A stretch of 64,000 nucleotides of DNA, from assembly GCF_030116705.1 (NCBI RefSeq), contig NZ_JAOTIK010000001.1, positions 4,864,501-4,928,500 of the forward strand, in the 5' to 3' direction. Position numbers and translations under genes: made by a program. The stretch comes from Streptomyces sp. ML-6. Its GTDB lineage: Bacteria; Actinomycetota; Actinomycetes; Streptomycetales; Streptomycetaceae. The notes below the pieces were generated by a model, which had not been told where the DNA came from, did no database searches, and saw nothing but the letters and a program-made list of their open reading frames with translations. This document shows, piece by piece, positions 45,126 to 52,833 of the stretch; the stretch's first letter is position 1; each line of letters starts with the position of its first letter.

Positions 45126-46133
45126 ATGCGAGGACGCTTGTGCCGTCGAAGAGGGCTCGGAGTGGTGGCCGTCGCCGCGCTGAGCCTCGTCGCGGGAGGG
45201 GCGCTGGCACCACAGGCGACGGCGGCGGACCCGGCGGCGGTGCGGGCCGGCAGTGAAGCCGGGGCGAACGGGGAGGCCGGCGTCCGGTGGAGTCCGGCGG
45301 GGATCTCGCCGAAACCCTCCGGCCCGGGCCGCACGACCGGTCTGCCGCAGCAGTTCGGACAGGGGCAGGCAGTCAAGGGGCGTTGGCAGTTCGAGGAGAT
45401 GACCACCGGTGCGCCTGCGAGCACCCCGGACTCCGCGGCACAGTCCGGCCCGATGAACCTGCACGGGGGCGTGCAGCTCGGACCGGGGTGGATCGACGCC
45501 AGTGGTCTTCGGCTGAACGGCGTCGATTCCTACGCCGAGCTTCCGGCCGTGTCGGTCGACACGAGTTCGAGTTTCACGGTGACCGCATGGGTTCAGGCGT
45601 CCGAGCTGTCGGACCAGCCCATGACCGTGATCAACGCTGCGGGAAACAAGCGCAGCGCCTTCGCCCTGCGCTTCCTGTCGACTCCCGATGATTCCGAAGG
45701 CTTCGGACACTGGGAACTGACGCTGGCCCACGCGGACCGCCCAGGGGCTGCGACCAGGCAGGCCGGCAGCAGTGAGTTCTACGACGTCCGTGAGTGGAAC
45801 CACCTGACGGTCGTCTACGACAGCATCGCCGAGCAGGCCCGGCTCTACGTCAACGGCCTGCTCCAGGAATTCAGGTGCCCCGACGACGACGGAGACGGCG
45901 AGCCGGACGACAGCACCTGCCAGGACGAGGTGGCCTGGGCGGACGACGTGCGGATGTTCAGGGCCGACGGGCCCCTGCAGGTGGGGCGTGCGATGTCGGA
46001 CACGGCGGGTGAGTACTTCGCCGGAACGATCGACGACGTCTGGGTCTTCCAGGGCGCGCTGAACGAAAGCCAGGTCAGGTGGCTCTCCTCTCACTACTTC
46101 GACCTTCCGACCGAGGTTCCGGCCGGCAGCTGA
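45126..46133 (+). CDS. secreted LamG-like (concanavalin-type) protein
   Basis: This 335-residue protein has a signal peptide (CRRRGLGVVAVAALSLVAGG, cleavage after ATA). A single LamG jelly-roll domain runs from about residue 95 to the end: LNGVDSYAELPAVSVDTSSS, NAAGNKRSAFALRFLS, WNHLTVVYDSIAEQARLYVN and GTIDDVWVFQGALNESQVRW. The FRCPDDDGDGEPDDSTCQDE loop has two cysteines and acidic residues suited to calcium. No catalytic domain follows. Such domains often sit at the N-terminus of long RHS proteins, and an RHS fragment lies just downstream, so this may be a stand-alone remnant. Confidence 0.8.
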   Translation: MRGRLCRRRGLGVVAVAALSLVAGGALAPQATAADPAAVRAGSEAGANGEAGVRWSPAGISPKPSGPGRTTGLPQQFGQGQAVKGRWQFEEMTTGAPASTPDSAAQSGPMNLHGGVQLGPGWIDASGLRLNGVDSYAELPAVSVDTSSSFTVTAWVQASELSDQPMTVINAAGNKRSAFALRFLSTPDDSEGFGHWELTLAHADRPGAATRQAGSSEFYDVREWNHLTVVYDSIAEQARLYVNGLLQEFRCPDDDGDGEPDDSTCQDEVAWADDVRMFRADGPLQVGRAMSDTAGEYFAGTIDDVWVFQGALNESQVRWLSSHYFDLPTEVPAGS

Positions 46134-46154
46134 GGCCACCGCCCTGCCGACCCG

Positions 46155-46191
46155 AAGGCCCTCTCCGCGCCCCTGTCGCGGTGAGGGCCTT
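46155..46191. terminator. terminator after the LamG gene
   Basis: A 15-bp stem with one T-T mismatch (46155-46169 and 46177-46191) lies 21 bases beyond the LamG stop. It is homologous to the terminator at 49055-49087 of the inhibitor gene. Confidence 0.75.
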
Positions 46192-46232
46192 CGGCGCGTC
46201 CTGATCGTCCGCCGTGGGCCGGAGGCGTCGGG

Positions 46233-46251
46233 TCAGACGCAGTTGACCCAC
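46233..46251 (-). repeat. relic of the 3' end of a peptidase-inhibitor gene
   Basis: TCAGACGCAGTTGACCCAC is identical to 49115-49133, which encodes the last residues (WVNCV, stop) of the inhibitor at 49115-49498. Together with the related terminator upstream, this marks a duplicated inhibitor gene whose body is gone. Confidence 0.75.
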
Positions 46252-46686
46252 AGCTATTCCGCGGCAGGCTCGCCGCCCGGAGGCGGGTCCGGCTACGCCT
46301 ACGACGATGAGACGCTCCGGCTGATCTCGGTCTCCGGCGAGGGGATGCCGTCGAGCGTCTCCTACAGCCTGACGGGCAAGCCCTTGGAGTATGCAATGGG
46401 CTTGCCCGGCAGCACCAAGAAGACCCGGGTGACCAACGCGTACGAGTGGGGCACCCAGCGGCTGGCGACCTCACGTGTCGACCGCCAGGACCAGCTGGGC
46501 GTCGATCGCAGCGTCACTTACCGGTACGACGAGGTCGGCAACGTGCTGTCGATGGCGGACGTCTCCCGCAGCGGCACCGACAACCAGTGTTTCGTCTACG
46601 ACTGCCTCGGTCGGGTCACGGAGGCATGGGCCCAGCCCGTCACCATCTGCGCGGGCGCAGGCCGGCGGGCAGCGGGGTACCGCTGA
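46252..46686 (+). pseudogene. fragment of an RHS/YD-repeat protein
   Basis: About 140 residues in one frame show YD/RHS repeats: YAYDDETLRLISVSGEG, YRYDEVGNVLSMADVS and CFVYDCLGRVTEAWAQP. Full RHS proteins are over 1500 residues and end with a core and a toxin domain; none of that is here. The left edge coincides with the inhibitor-gene relic, and the right edge with the GntR gene. It is a broken piece with no start of its own. Confidence 0.8.
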
Positions 46687-47066
46687 CGTTCGAGGTCATC
46701 GCCGAGACCCTGCGCGAGCGCATCCGCTCCGGCGGGCTGCGGCCGGGTGACGCGCTGCCGACGCAGGCCGTGTTGATGCGGGAGTTCGGGGCGTCGAGCC
46801 TGACCGTGCAGAAGGCCATGGTCCTGCTGAAGCAGGAGGGGTGGGCGGTTTCCCGGCCCGGCAAGGGTGCCTTTGTCGCCCACCGCGACCACGCCGCAGG
46901 CGACGCTGATGACCTCGACGGTCCCGAGGCGACCGCGCCCGCCACCGGGACGGCGGCCCGCGTCGAGGCGCTGGAACGTGCGCTGGCCGAGGCTGTTCAG
47001 CAGATTGCCGACCTCCGTGGCCGTGTCGAGGCCCTGGAGTCAGGCGGCGGCGAGCGGGGCCGCTGA
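46626..47066 (+). CDS. GntR-type regulator with altered 5' end
   Basis: The conserved part begins at VPLTFEVIAETLRERIRSGG and continues with the GntR recognition helix ASSLTVQKAMVLLKQEGWAV, then a short linker and a coiled coil RVEALERALAEAVQQIADLR. Normal homologues start at that first Val, but its codon here is GTA, not GTG. The nearest in-frame start is ATG 46626, in the RHS fragment, giving 17 extra residues. Either the gene is translated from there or it is inactive. It is about 146 residues from that start. Confidence 0.6.
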   Translation: MGPARHHLRGRRPAGSGVPLTFEVIAETLRERIRSGGLRPGDALPTQAVLMREFGASSLTVQKAMVLLKQEGWAVSRPGKGAFVAHRDHAAGDADDLDGPEATAPATGTAARVEALERALAEAVQQIADLRGRVEALESGGGERGR

Positions 47067-47729
47067 CCCGCCGTACCGCGTGGCCCAGGACCGGACAAGC
47101 GTCGCCCGGGGGCGTGCGTTCAGATTTTCTCTACGAGGTTCAAGGCGGGCACCGCCCGCCTGAGCGGGCCGCCGTCGCCGACAAGGCCCACCGTCTACTC
47201 CCGTGATCAGGCGCTACTGGAGGCACCGAGCCGACGCGGCAGCCGGGCTGCGGGAGCGGCAGCCAACCAGATCACCGGGATGACCGGAGCCGGACTCCTG
47301 GCGGAGCAAGCTATCGCCTGCGACCGTCCTACGGCTGGATCGCAGGCAAGGGCCGACCAGGGGGCCGACCCTCAATATCCCTCGCCGGGCTTACCGAGGG
47401 CGGCGGCCGGCGTCGCCTCCGGCGGGGAGCGAGCTCCCGACCGCCCGTGACAGACCGAACCCTCCCGCCCCGGTCCCCGCGCCGCCAGACCGGGCGACGC
47501 ATCAGCCCGGCCGTACGCTGCCTCTCCCGCTCGGGCCCGATCCCGCCGGAAGAAGCCGACCCTGCGCCGCCCCGGCCGGTTGCCGCTGGTTTGCGACACC
47601 GCCGCCGCATCAGGATGAGGGGGGACCATTGGGGCGTGCGACGCCGGAGTGGCTGCGATCGCGGCAACGGCACACGACCTGAACTACGAAGCCGCGCTCT
47701 TGCCCCCCGCGCCATATAGCATCGGTGCT
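47067..47729. other. 663-base region without a recognisable gene
   Basis: Open frames here lack RBS, domains and normal codon bias. No transposase remnant was recognised. Its right end contains the operator-like palindrome before the toxin start. It is probably debris of past insertions. Confidence 0.5.
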
Positions 47730-47731
47730 AT
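47716..47731 (+). promoter_or_regulatory. operator-like palindrome at the toxin start
   Basis: ATAGCATCGGTGCTAT has 6-bp arms around four bases and overlaps the toxin ATG at 47730. This is the usual place for autoregulation by a toxin-antitoxin complex. Confidence 0.6.
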
Positions 47732-48113
47732 GGACGGCGGGCGCTACTCGATCGAGATCGAGCCGTAGGCAAGGCTGTGGCTGGAGAACATTCCCGCCCA
47801 TCACTACAAACAGGCCGAACGCGTCGCCGACCTGCTCGCCGAACAGCCCACCACACTCGACGAACCGCACTCCCGCCATCTGGGCGGCAAGGTCCGCGAG
47901 CTGCGCTTCCGTCTCGGCGATGCCCATCAGCGGATCATCTACTGGCTGGTGCCCGGCCGACGTGTCGTGCTGCTCACCGTGTTCCACAAAACCAAGATGC
48001 GCGAGCAGGCCGAAGTGGACCGCGCCCACGCCGCACAGCGATTGTGCGAGGCAGAGCATGAAGCCGCCGCCGAGCACGACCTCTACAGTCGCAACCTCAA
48101 GGAGAACCGATGA
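47730..48113 (+). pseudogene. RelE/HigB-like toxin gene interrupted by an amber codon
   Basis: The frame starts MDGGRYSIEIEP and meets TAG at 47766-47768 (codon 13). It then runs on without interruption for about 114 residues to a TGA at 48111-48113. The rest matches a RelE/HigB-type toxin (ARLWLENIPAHHYKQAERVA, LGGKVRELRFRLGDAHQRII, LLTVFHKTKMREQAE). Homologues appear to have a Glu codon where TAG stands, consistent with one GAG to TAG change. No in-frame ATG or GTG follows close to the stop. Its end overlaps the antitoxin ATG (ATGA), so the operon layout is preserved. Confidence 0.85.
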
Positions 48114-48448
48114 ACCACAGCGAATGGAGGACCCGTCGCCACCGCCAGCTGCTGGGCGAACACCTGGACGCCGACCCCGAGTACGACCGGGTCTACGAAG
48201 AGGCCGGCCTCGCCATGACACTGGGCAAGGCCGTCTACAACCGGCGTAAGCAGCTGGGCCTGAGCGAGGCCGACCTCGCCGAGCGCATGCACGTCGACGT
48301 CGATGACATCGAAGGCATCGAGACGGCCACCGAGCTGCCGCCCATCGCGGTCATCATGCGCCTGGCCCGCGCCCTGGACCTCACGGTCGACGTGCACCTC
48401 GCCGGCGGAGACGAGCCCACCGTCACCATCGTCGCCCCAGCGGCCTGA
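48110..48448 (+). CDS. XRE-type antitoxin of the broken toxin
   Basis: This 112-residue protein has a helix-turn-helix (KAVYNRRKQLGLSEADLAER, then MHVDVDDIEGIE) and a C-terminal dimerisation segment DLTVDVHLAGGD. It begins with ATGA overlap on the toxin frame and has AAGGAGAA upstream. HigA-like antitoxins neutralise the RelE-type toxin and repress the operon. With the toxin truncated, this one is an orphan and might still repress or protect against related toxins. Confidence 0.8.
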   Translation: MNHSEWRTRRHRQLLGEHLDADPEYDRVYEEAGLAMTLGKAVYNRRKQLGLSEADLAERMHVDVDDIEGIETATELPPIAVIMRLARALDLTVDVHLAGGDEPTVTIVAPAA

Positions 48449-48462
48449 AGCGGGGAGGAACC

Positions 48463-48699
48463 ATGCAGGACCCGCCTTCCGCGCTCGCCCGTGAGCTCGG
48501 GCAACTCGTCCACGACCGGCGCATCGAGCTCGGGCTGTCCCAGGCCGAGCTGGCCGAGCGGTGCGGGATGAAACAGCCGCAGATCTCCCGCTTCGAAGGC
48601 GGCGGGACCGTGCCCACACTTCCCCTCCTGCGCCGCCTGGCTCAGGCTCTCGGCGCCGACCTGACCATCAGCCTCACCCTGCACGGCAAAGCCGCTTGA
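48463..48699 (+). CDS. small XRE/HTH protein, HigA-like
   Basis: This 78-residue protein is almost entirely a helix-turn-helix domain (LVHDRRIELGLSQAELAERC, then MKQPQISRFEGG). The end is LTISLTLHGKAA, as in HigA-type antitoxins. It starts 14 bases after the previous antitoxin, with GGGGAGG upstream, so it is in the same operon. A second HTH next to an antitoxin is unusual. Its toxin, if any, is not beside it. Confidence 0.75.
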   Translation: MQDPPSALARELGQLVHDRRIELGLSQAELAERCGMKQPQISRFEGGGTVPTLPLLRRLAQALGADLTISLTLHGKAA

Positions 48700-48943
48700 C
48701 ACGTATTCGGAATTCCTGGAACTCCCCAGGCGGGGTAGACCGCCGATCGGACGGCGAGACGCCCAGCGCACGAGCACAGACGGCAACAAGAGCCGGGGAG
48801 GCAGGCTTCTGCCCGCACTCCACCTTCGACAACAACGACTTGGACACATGGGCGCGCATCGCCAGCCCCTGCTGCGTCAGACCGCGCTGCTTCCGGATGC
48901 GGGCGATCCGGGCGCCGGTGTACTCCTCGGGGCTCTGCGACAC
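48674..48943 (-). pseudogene. truncated XRE-family regulator
   Basis: From GTG 48943 the frame reads VSQSPEEYTGARIARIRKQR, then GLAMRAHVSKSLLSKVECGQ and ALVAVCARALGVSPSD. This is the start of the roughly 400-residue Streptomyces XRE regulators that carry TPR-like C-termini. After about 67 residues similarity stops (near 48745) and the frame continues as a short unrelated stretch. It is a fragment left by a rearrangement. Confidence 0.65.
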
Positions 48944-49054
48944 GGCGAACTCCGTTCTGAGACAACACCCAGACGGTACCCCCGCCACGCCGCCCCGGAT
49001 CAGCCGAACAACGATCGACCGGGGTGGTCAGGGGGCCCGGCCTGCCGACCCGAA

Positions 49055-49087
49055 GGCCCCCTCCGCGAGCCTGTCGCGGAGGGGGCC
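49055..49087 (-). terminator. terminator of the inhibitor gene
   Basis: A perfect 13-bp stem (49055-49067 and 49075-49087) has a 7-base loop, 28 bases past the stop of the I36 inhibitor gene. Confidence 0.85.
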
Positions 49088-49114
49088 CGATGCCCTGACG
49101 GCGGATGCATCGGA

Positions 49115-49498
49115 TCAGACGCAGTTGACCCACTTGTTGGACTTGATGAAGTGGGTGGTGGACCCGGTCAGCTTGGAGCCCCGCTTGATGATGCCGCTGC
49201 TGCCCGTGTAGTTCGTCCCCGAGTACCACTTGAAGTCGCAGTTCCTGCCGTGCTGGTAGCGGGACTTGAAGCCCTGGAAGACCACGAACCGGGTCAGGTC
49301 CGCGTTGTTCCCCTCGACCTTCTGCATCCTGCCGGTGTAGTTCTCCCCGGACCAGACGCAGTACCAGCCCGACGGGCAGTCCGACGCCGCGCTCGGCGTG
49401 ACCTCCCTCGCGCCGACGGTTCCCGCGCTGGTGACCAGCAGGCCCCCGGTCAGTGCGATGCCATTGGTGACGGCGGCGAACTTCCTGGTCATGTGCAT
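49115..49498 (-). CDS. secreted peptidase inhibitor family I36 protein
   Basis: This 127-residue protein has a signal peptide (to about residue 30, ending VGA). A beta-gamma-crystallin-like mature domain follows: CPSGWYCVWSGENYTGRMQK and WYSGTNYTGSSGIIKRGSKL, with paired cysteines. This is the I36 (SMPI-like) inhibitor family, which blocks metalloproteases in Streptomyces. Starts at 49498 (MHMTRK) and 49492 (MTRK) are equivalent. A relic of a second copy's 3' end lies at 46233-46251. Whether this copy inhibits any protease is not known. Confidence 0.82.
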   Translation of the reverse strand: MHMTRKFAAVTNGIALTGGLLVTSAGTVGAREVTPSAASDCPSGWYCVWSGENYTGRMQKVEGNNADLTRFVVFQGFKSRYQHGRNCDFKWYSGTNYTGSSGIIKRGSKLTGSTTHFIKSNKWVNCV

Positions 49499-49689
49499 GC
49501 GTTACCCCCTTCGTCCGGACCGCTTCCCCCCGCCCCGGCATTCCCTCCGGGCGGACGGCCCGTTGTCGTGGGACCACGATGACGCGGACGGGCGCGCCCC
49601 CGACAGGACATTCGACGCCGCTCCAAAGACGCAGCCCGGAGGCGGTCCGGGTGACTCGTGGCGGGGGGCGGGCCAGTGCGGGTCCGGGC

Positions 49690-50664
49690 TCAGCGGGGTG
49701 TCCGCAGCAGTGCCGCACCGATCGGGGTCACCGTGTGCAGGACCGTGTTCGCGTACCGGTGGCTGCTGATCAGCCCCGCCTCGCGCAGTACGGAGGTGTG
49801 GTGGGTGGCGGTGGCCGGGGAGACGCCCAGCGCGCGGGCCGGCTCCGAGGTGGTGGCGCCCAGACGGGCGGTGCGCAGGGCGGCGGCGCGGGTCCGGCCG
49901 AGCAGCGCGCCGAGCGAGGCGGCGCCGGGAGGTTCGGGCTCGGGGGCCCTGTCGCGGTGCAGCGGGTACAGCAGGGTCGGTTCGAGCGCCGGGTCGGCGA
50001 AGGCGACCGCCCGGTGCCAGCAGAAGTACGAGGGGACCAGGCGCAGCCCGCGGCCGTCCAGGTGCATGTCGCGGTCCTCCGCGTAGTCGACCTCCAGCAC
50101 CGGGGGCCGCCAGTGCATGCCCGGCTTCAGCCCGGCCAGCAGCCCGTCCAGGCCCTCGTCGAGGACGGAGCGGCCGAGCAGCGCCCGTTCGCCGTCGATC
50201 CTTGCCAGGATGCGGTCGTGGTGCGGGGCGATCACGGCGGAGTGGTACGCGCGCAGGGTGCTCACCAGCTCCTCCCGCGCCCGCCGCTCCGCCAGCCGGG
50301 CCGCCCAGGCGGGAGCCCCGACGACCTTGTCGAGGGTCTCCAGCTCCCGCCGGACCCGGTCCGGCGGGGTGTCGAGGATCGCCGTGCAGCCGGCGTCCAG
50401 TCCTTCTTCGGCCTCGGGCGGGGTGAGGAAGTCCGGGAAGTAGCGGGCCCTGGGCACCACCTGGAACAGGATCTTGCGGACGGCGATGCCGAGCGGCGTA
50501 CCGATCAGTTTCAGCCGGGCGGTGCGGTGCCACTCGGCGAAGGCCCAGCGGCCCGGGGTGCTCTGGAGCCGGTGGAGGCTGAAGGCGGTCTCCCACAGCG
50601 GGTCGGGCGTTCTCGCGATCCGGATACGGGTCAGGTCTTCGGAGGTGAAGTGAATACGCAGCAT
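49690..50664 (-). CDS. ArsR-type winged-helix regulator with long N-terminal domain
   Basis: This 324-residue protein begins MLRIHFTSEDLTRIRIARTP. A long effector-like domain fills residues 20-235. A winged helix follows near the C-terminus (ARLGATTSEPARALGVSPAT, then HHTSVLREAGLISSHRYANT). The layout matches Streptomyces DUF5937/ArsR-like regulators that have a C-terminal HTH. The ligand is unknown. It starts at ATG 50664. The 519-base gap before the M20 gene should contain its promoter. It is separated from the inhibitor gene by 191 bases without any recognised gene. Confidence 0.8.
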   Translation of the reverse strand: MLRIHFTSEDLTRIRIARTPDPLWETAFSLHRLQSTPGRWAFAEWHRTARLKLIGTPLGIAVRKILFQVVPRARYFPDFLTPPEAEEGLDAGCTAILDTPPDRVRRELETLDKVVGAPAWAARLAERRAREELVSTLRAYHSAVIAPHHDRILARIDGERALLGRSVLDEGLDGLLAGLKPGMHWRPPVLEVDYAEDRDMHLDGRGLRLVPSYFCWHRAVAFADPALEPTLLYPLHRDRAPEPEPPGAASLGALLGRTRAAALRTARLGATTSEPARALGVSPATATHHTSVLREAGLISSHRYANTVLHTVTPIGAALLRTPR

Positions 50665-51183
50665 GCGGCGTCCCCCGAGATGCGGGCCGTACCCTCTCCC
50701 CCCTGGCGAGGCGGCCGTACGGAAAAGATCCCACCGCCCGTCGCCGAGCCAAAGGGGGCAAGGACGGCGGGCGCCGACCGGGCCGGGGGAGTGGCGGATT
50801 CCTGACCGTTCCGACGTCCTCCGACGGTTCCGGGGGCCACGGCTTCGCGCCAGGTGGGGCGCCGCCCCGTTCCGGTGGTCACCAAACGCTGTGAGCGGGA
50901 AGCGGTGGTTTTCGGTCGATCCTGGCGGGGGCGTCCCGGTCGGTGTGTCGCCCGGGTGTTCGGTCGGTGCCGGGCTCCCGGTGGGGGCCGCGACCCCGGC
51001 GGACGTGCCGGAACGCCCTGCTCCCGTGAGCCGTATCCTCGAAATGGCGGGGCAGCTTACCCGTCCGTCGGCCACATCACTCGCCGTCACACCATCTTTT
51101 GTTCGTCTATGTGGCTGAACTTTTCTTGTTTCATGGTCAGTTGAAGGGGGAAGGGCCGTACCCTTCGCCAGGTGAACCAGTTG
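50665..51183. other. 519-base divergent intergenic region
   Basis: No credible gene is present. The first 300 bases are very GC-rich. The stretch 51094-51145 is markedly AT-richer (TTTTGTTCGTC, CTTTTCTTGTTTCATGG) and is the likely promoter zone of the M20 gene, though -35/-10 pairs are ambiguous. Confidence 0.5.
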
Positions 51184-52413
51184 ATGTCCCGCGATTCCGA
51201 CGCCGAGCCGACGCCTCACGACGAACGGCTTCCCGGCACCCTGCCCGAGGACCTGCGTGCCGAACTGATCGCCTTCCGGCGCGATCTGCACATGCACCCC
51301 GAGCTCGGCAACCAGGAGTTCCGCACCACCGCGGCCATCAAGGCCCGGCTGGAGAAGGCCGGTCTGCGGCCCCGGGTGCTCTCCACCGGAACCGGACTCA
51401 TCTGTGACGTGGGTACGCGGGACGAGTCCACCCCGCCCGTCCTCGCCCTGCGCGCCGACATCGACGCCCTGCCCATTCCGGACACCAAGAGCGGCGTCCC
51501 GTACCGTTCCACCGTCCCCGACCGGGCCCACGCCTGCGGGCACGACGTCCACACCACCGCGGTCCTCGGTGCCGGCCTCGTGCTCGCCGACCTCGACCGG
51601 CGGGGGCTGCTCCCGAACCCGGTGCGGCTGATCTTCCAGCCGGCCGAGGAGGTGCTGCCCGGCGGGGCGCCCGAGACGATCCTGTCCGGGGCGCTGGAGG
51701 GTGTCGGGCGGATCATCGGGGTGCACTGCGACCCGAAGGTGGACGTGGGCCGGATCGGCCTGCGGGTCGGGGCGATCACCTCGGCCTGCGACCGCCTGGA
51801 GGTCTCCCTCGACGGGCCGGGCGGCCACACCGCCCGCCCGCACCTGACCACCGACCTGGTCACCGCCGCCGCCAAGGTGGCCACCGAGGTGCCCGCGCTG
51901 CTGGCCCGCCGGGTCGACGCCCGCTCGGGTCTCGCCGTCACCTGGGGGCGGCTGGAGACCGGCCACGCCTGCAACGTGATCCCGCAGCACGCCGAGCTGT
52001 CGGGCACCGTCCGCTGCCTGGACCTGGCGGCCTGGCGGGAGGCGCCGGACCTGGTGCACGCCGCGATCGACGAGGTGGCCGGGCTGCACGGCGCCAAGAC
52101 GGTGATCAACTACATCCGGGGCGTCCCGCCCGTCGTGAACGACGCCGCCATGATCGACCTGCTCGCCGGGGCGATGACCGCCCGCCGCGGACCGCAGTCG
52201 ATCGAGAGCACCGAGCAGAGCCTCGGCGGCGAGGACTTCTCCTGGTACCTGGAGCACGTCCCCGGCGCCATGGCCCGCCTCGGCGTCCGCACCCCCGGCG
52301 ACACCGCCCGCCTCGACCTGCACCGCGGCGACTTCGACGCGGACGAGGAGGCGATCACGGTGGCCGTCGAACTCTTCACCGCCTCGGCACTCCTGGACGG
52401 CCGCGGCGACTGA
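51184..52413 (+). CDS. M20 family amidohydrolase (metallopeptidase)
   Basis: This 409-residue enzyme has the M20 features: FRRDLHMHPELGNQEF, the metal-ligand HACGHDVHTT, the acidic pair in FQPAEEVLPGG, and the C-terminal LGGEDFSWYLEHVPG. The family hydrolyses amide bonds in N-acyl amino acids, indole-acetyl conjugates or similar substrates. The sequence looks like a Streptomyces amidohydrolase of the AbgB/HipO type. The ATG at 51184 was chosen; a GTG at 51172 is also in frame and would add four residues. It is not in a clear operon. The gap downstream has a strong terminator. Confidence 0.86.
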   Translation: MSRDSDAEPTPHDERLPGTLPEDLRAELIAFRRDLHMHPELGNQEFRTTAAIKARLEKAGLRPRVLSTGTGLICDVGTRDESTPPVLALRADIDALPIPDTKSGVPYRSTVPDRAHACGHDVHTTAVLGAGLVLADLDRRGLLPNPVRLIFQPAEEVLPGGAPETILSGALEGVGRIIGVHCDPKVDVGRIGLRVGAITSACDRLEVSLDGPGGHTARPHLTTDLVTAAAKVATEVPALLARRVDARSGLAVTWGRLETGHACNVIPQHAELSGTVRCLDLAAWREAPDLVHAAIDEVAGLHGAKTVINYIRGVPPVVNDAAMIDLLAGAMTARRGPQSIESTEQSLGGEDFSWYLEHVPGAMARLGVRTPGDTARLDLHRGDFDADEEAITVAVELFTASALLDGRGD

Positions 52414-52560
52414 CCGGGAACGGCGACCGGAACGGCAGCGGCGACCGGACGGAAACGGCGACCGGGGGAGAGTGGTAACCGGACGGGAACGGCGACCGGA
52501 CGGCAGCGGCGGGAACGGCGACCGATCAGGAACGGTGGTAACGGCGGGAACGGTGGAAAC

Positions 52561-52610
52561 GGTCGGGAAACGGGGCGGAATCACTGCGGCCCCCGCCCCG
52601 TTTCCCGACC
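52561..52610. terminator. strong 18-bp terminator between the M20 and Bmp genes
   Basis: A perfect 18-bp inverted repeat (52561-52578 and 52593-52610) has a 14-base loop. It should end M20 transcription and insulate the Bmp operon. Confidence 0.85.
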
Positions 52611-52761
52611 GCCCGAACAGGCCCTGCCGCGCGGCGGGTACCGTGTCCCCGGGCCGTTCGCTGTCTCCGTGTCGACCGATGGCAACCACCCGTAACCGGG
52701 TCGGTCACCTCCCGTTCGCGACGATCCGATAACGGCTTCCGTACGGGGCTTTATCTGACAT

Positions 52762-52773
52762 CTACGCGCGTTA
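52762..52773. promoter_or_regulatory. nucleoside-regulon candidate operator, site 1
   Basis: CTACGCGCGTTA is a near-perfect 12-bp palindrome with a central CG, 60 bases before the TTG of the Bmp gene. TTACGAT, a possible -10 box, overlaps its right end. Confidence 0.55.
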
Positions 52774-52833
52774 CGATCGCCGCGAAACCAGCGCCGGAAG
52801 AGGCGCTTCGGTCAGGTTTGAAGGAGCCTTCCC

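Larger units (their letters stand above)
52414..52833. other. 420-base intergenic region with degenerate repeats, terminator and the bmp promoter
   Basis: The words GGGAACGGCGACCGG, GGAAACGGCGACCGG and similar recur between 52414 and 52560 with variable spacing, a decayed array. A perfect terminator follows at 52561-52610, then the promoter and operator of the Bmp gene. No gene is present. Confidence 0.6.

Noticed and set aside
46252..46686. RHS piece as a functional polymorphic toxin
   Set aside because: Only about 140 residues of YD repeats remain, without start, core domain or toxin tail, and the edges coincide with unrelated sequence.
49690..52689. 999-codon antisense open frame spanning the M20 gene and the ArsR gene
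   Set aside because: Only its last 324 codons, the ArsR-type gene, are supported. The rest lies opposite the M20 gene and has no motifs.
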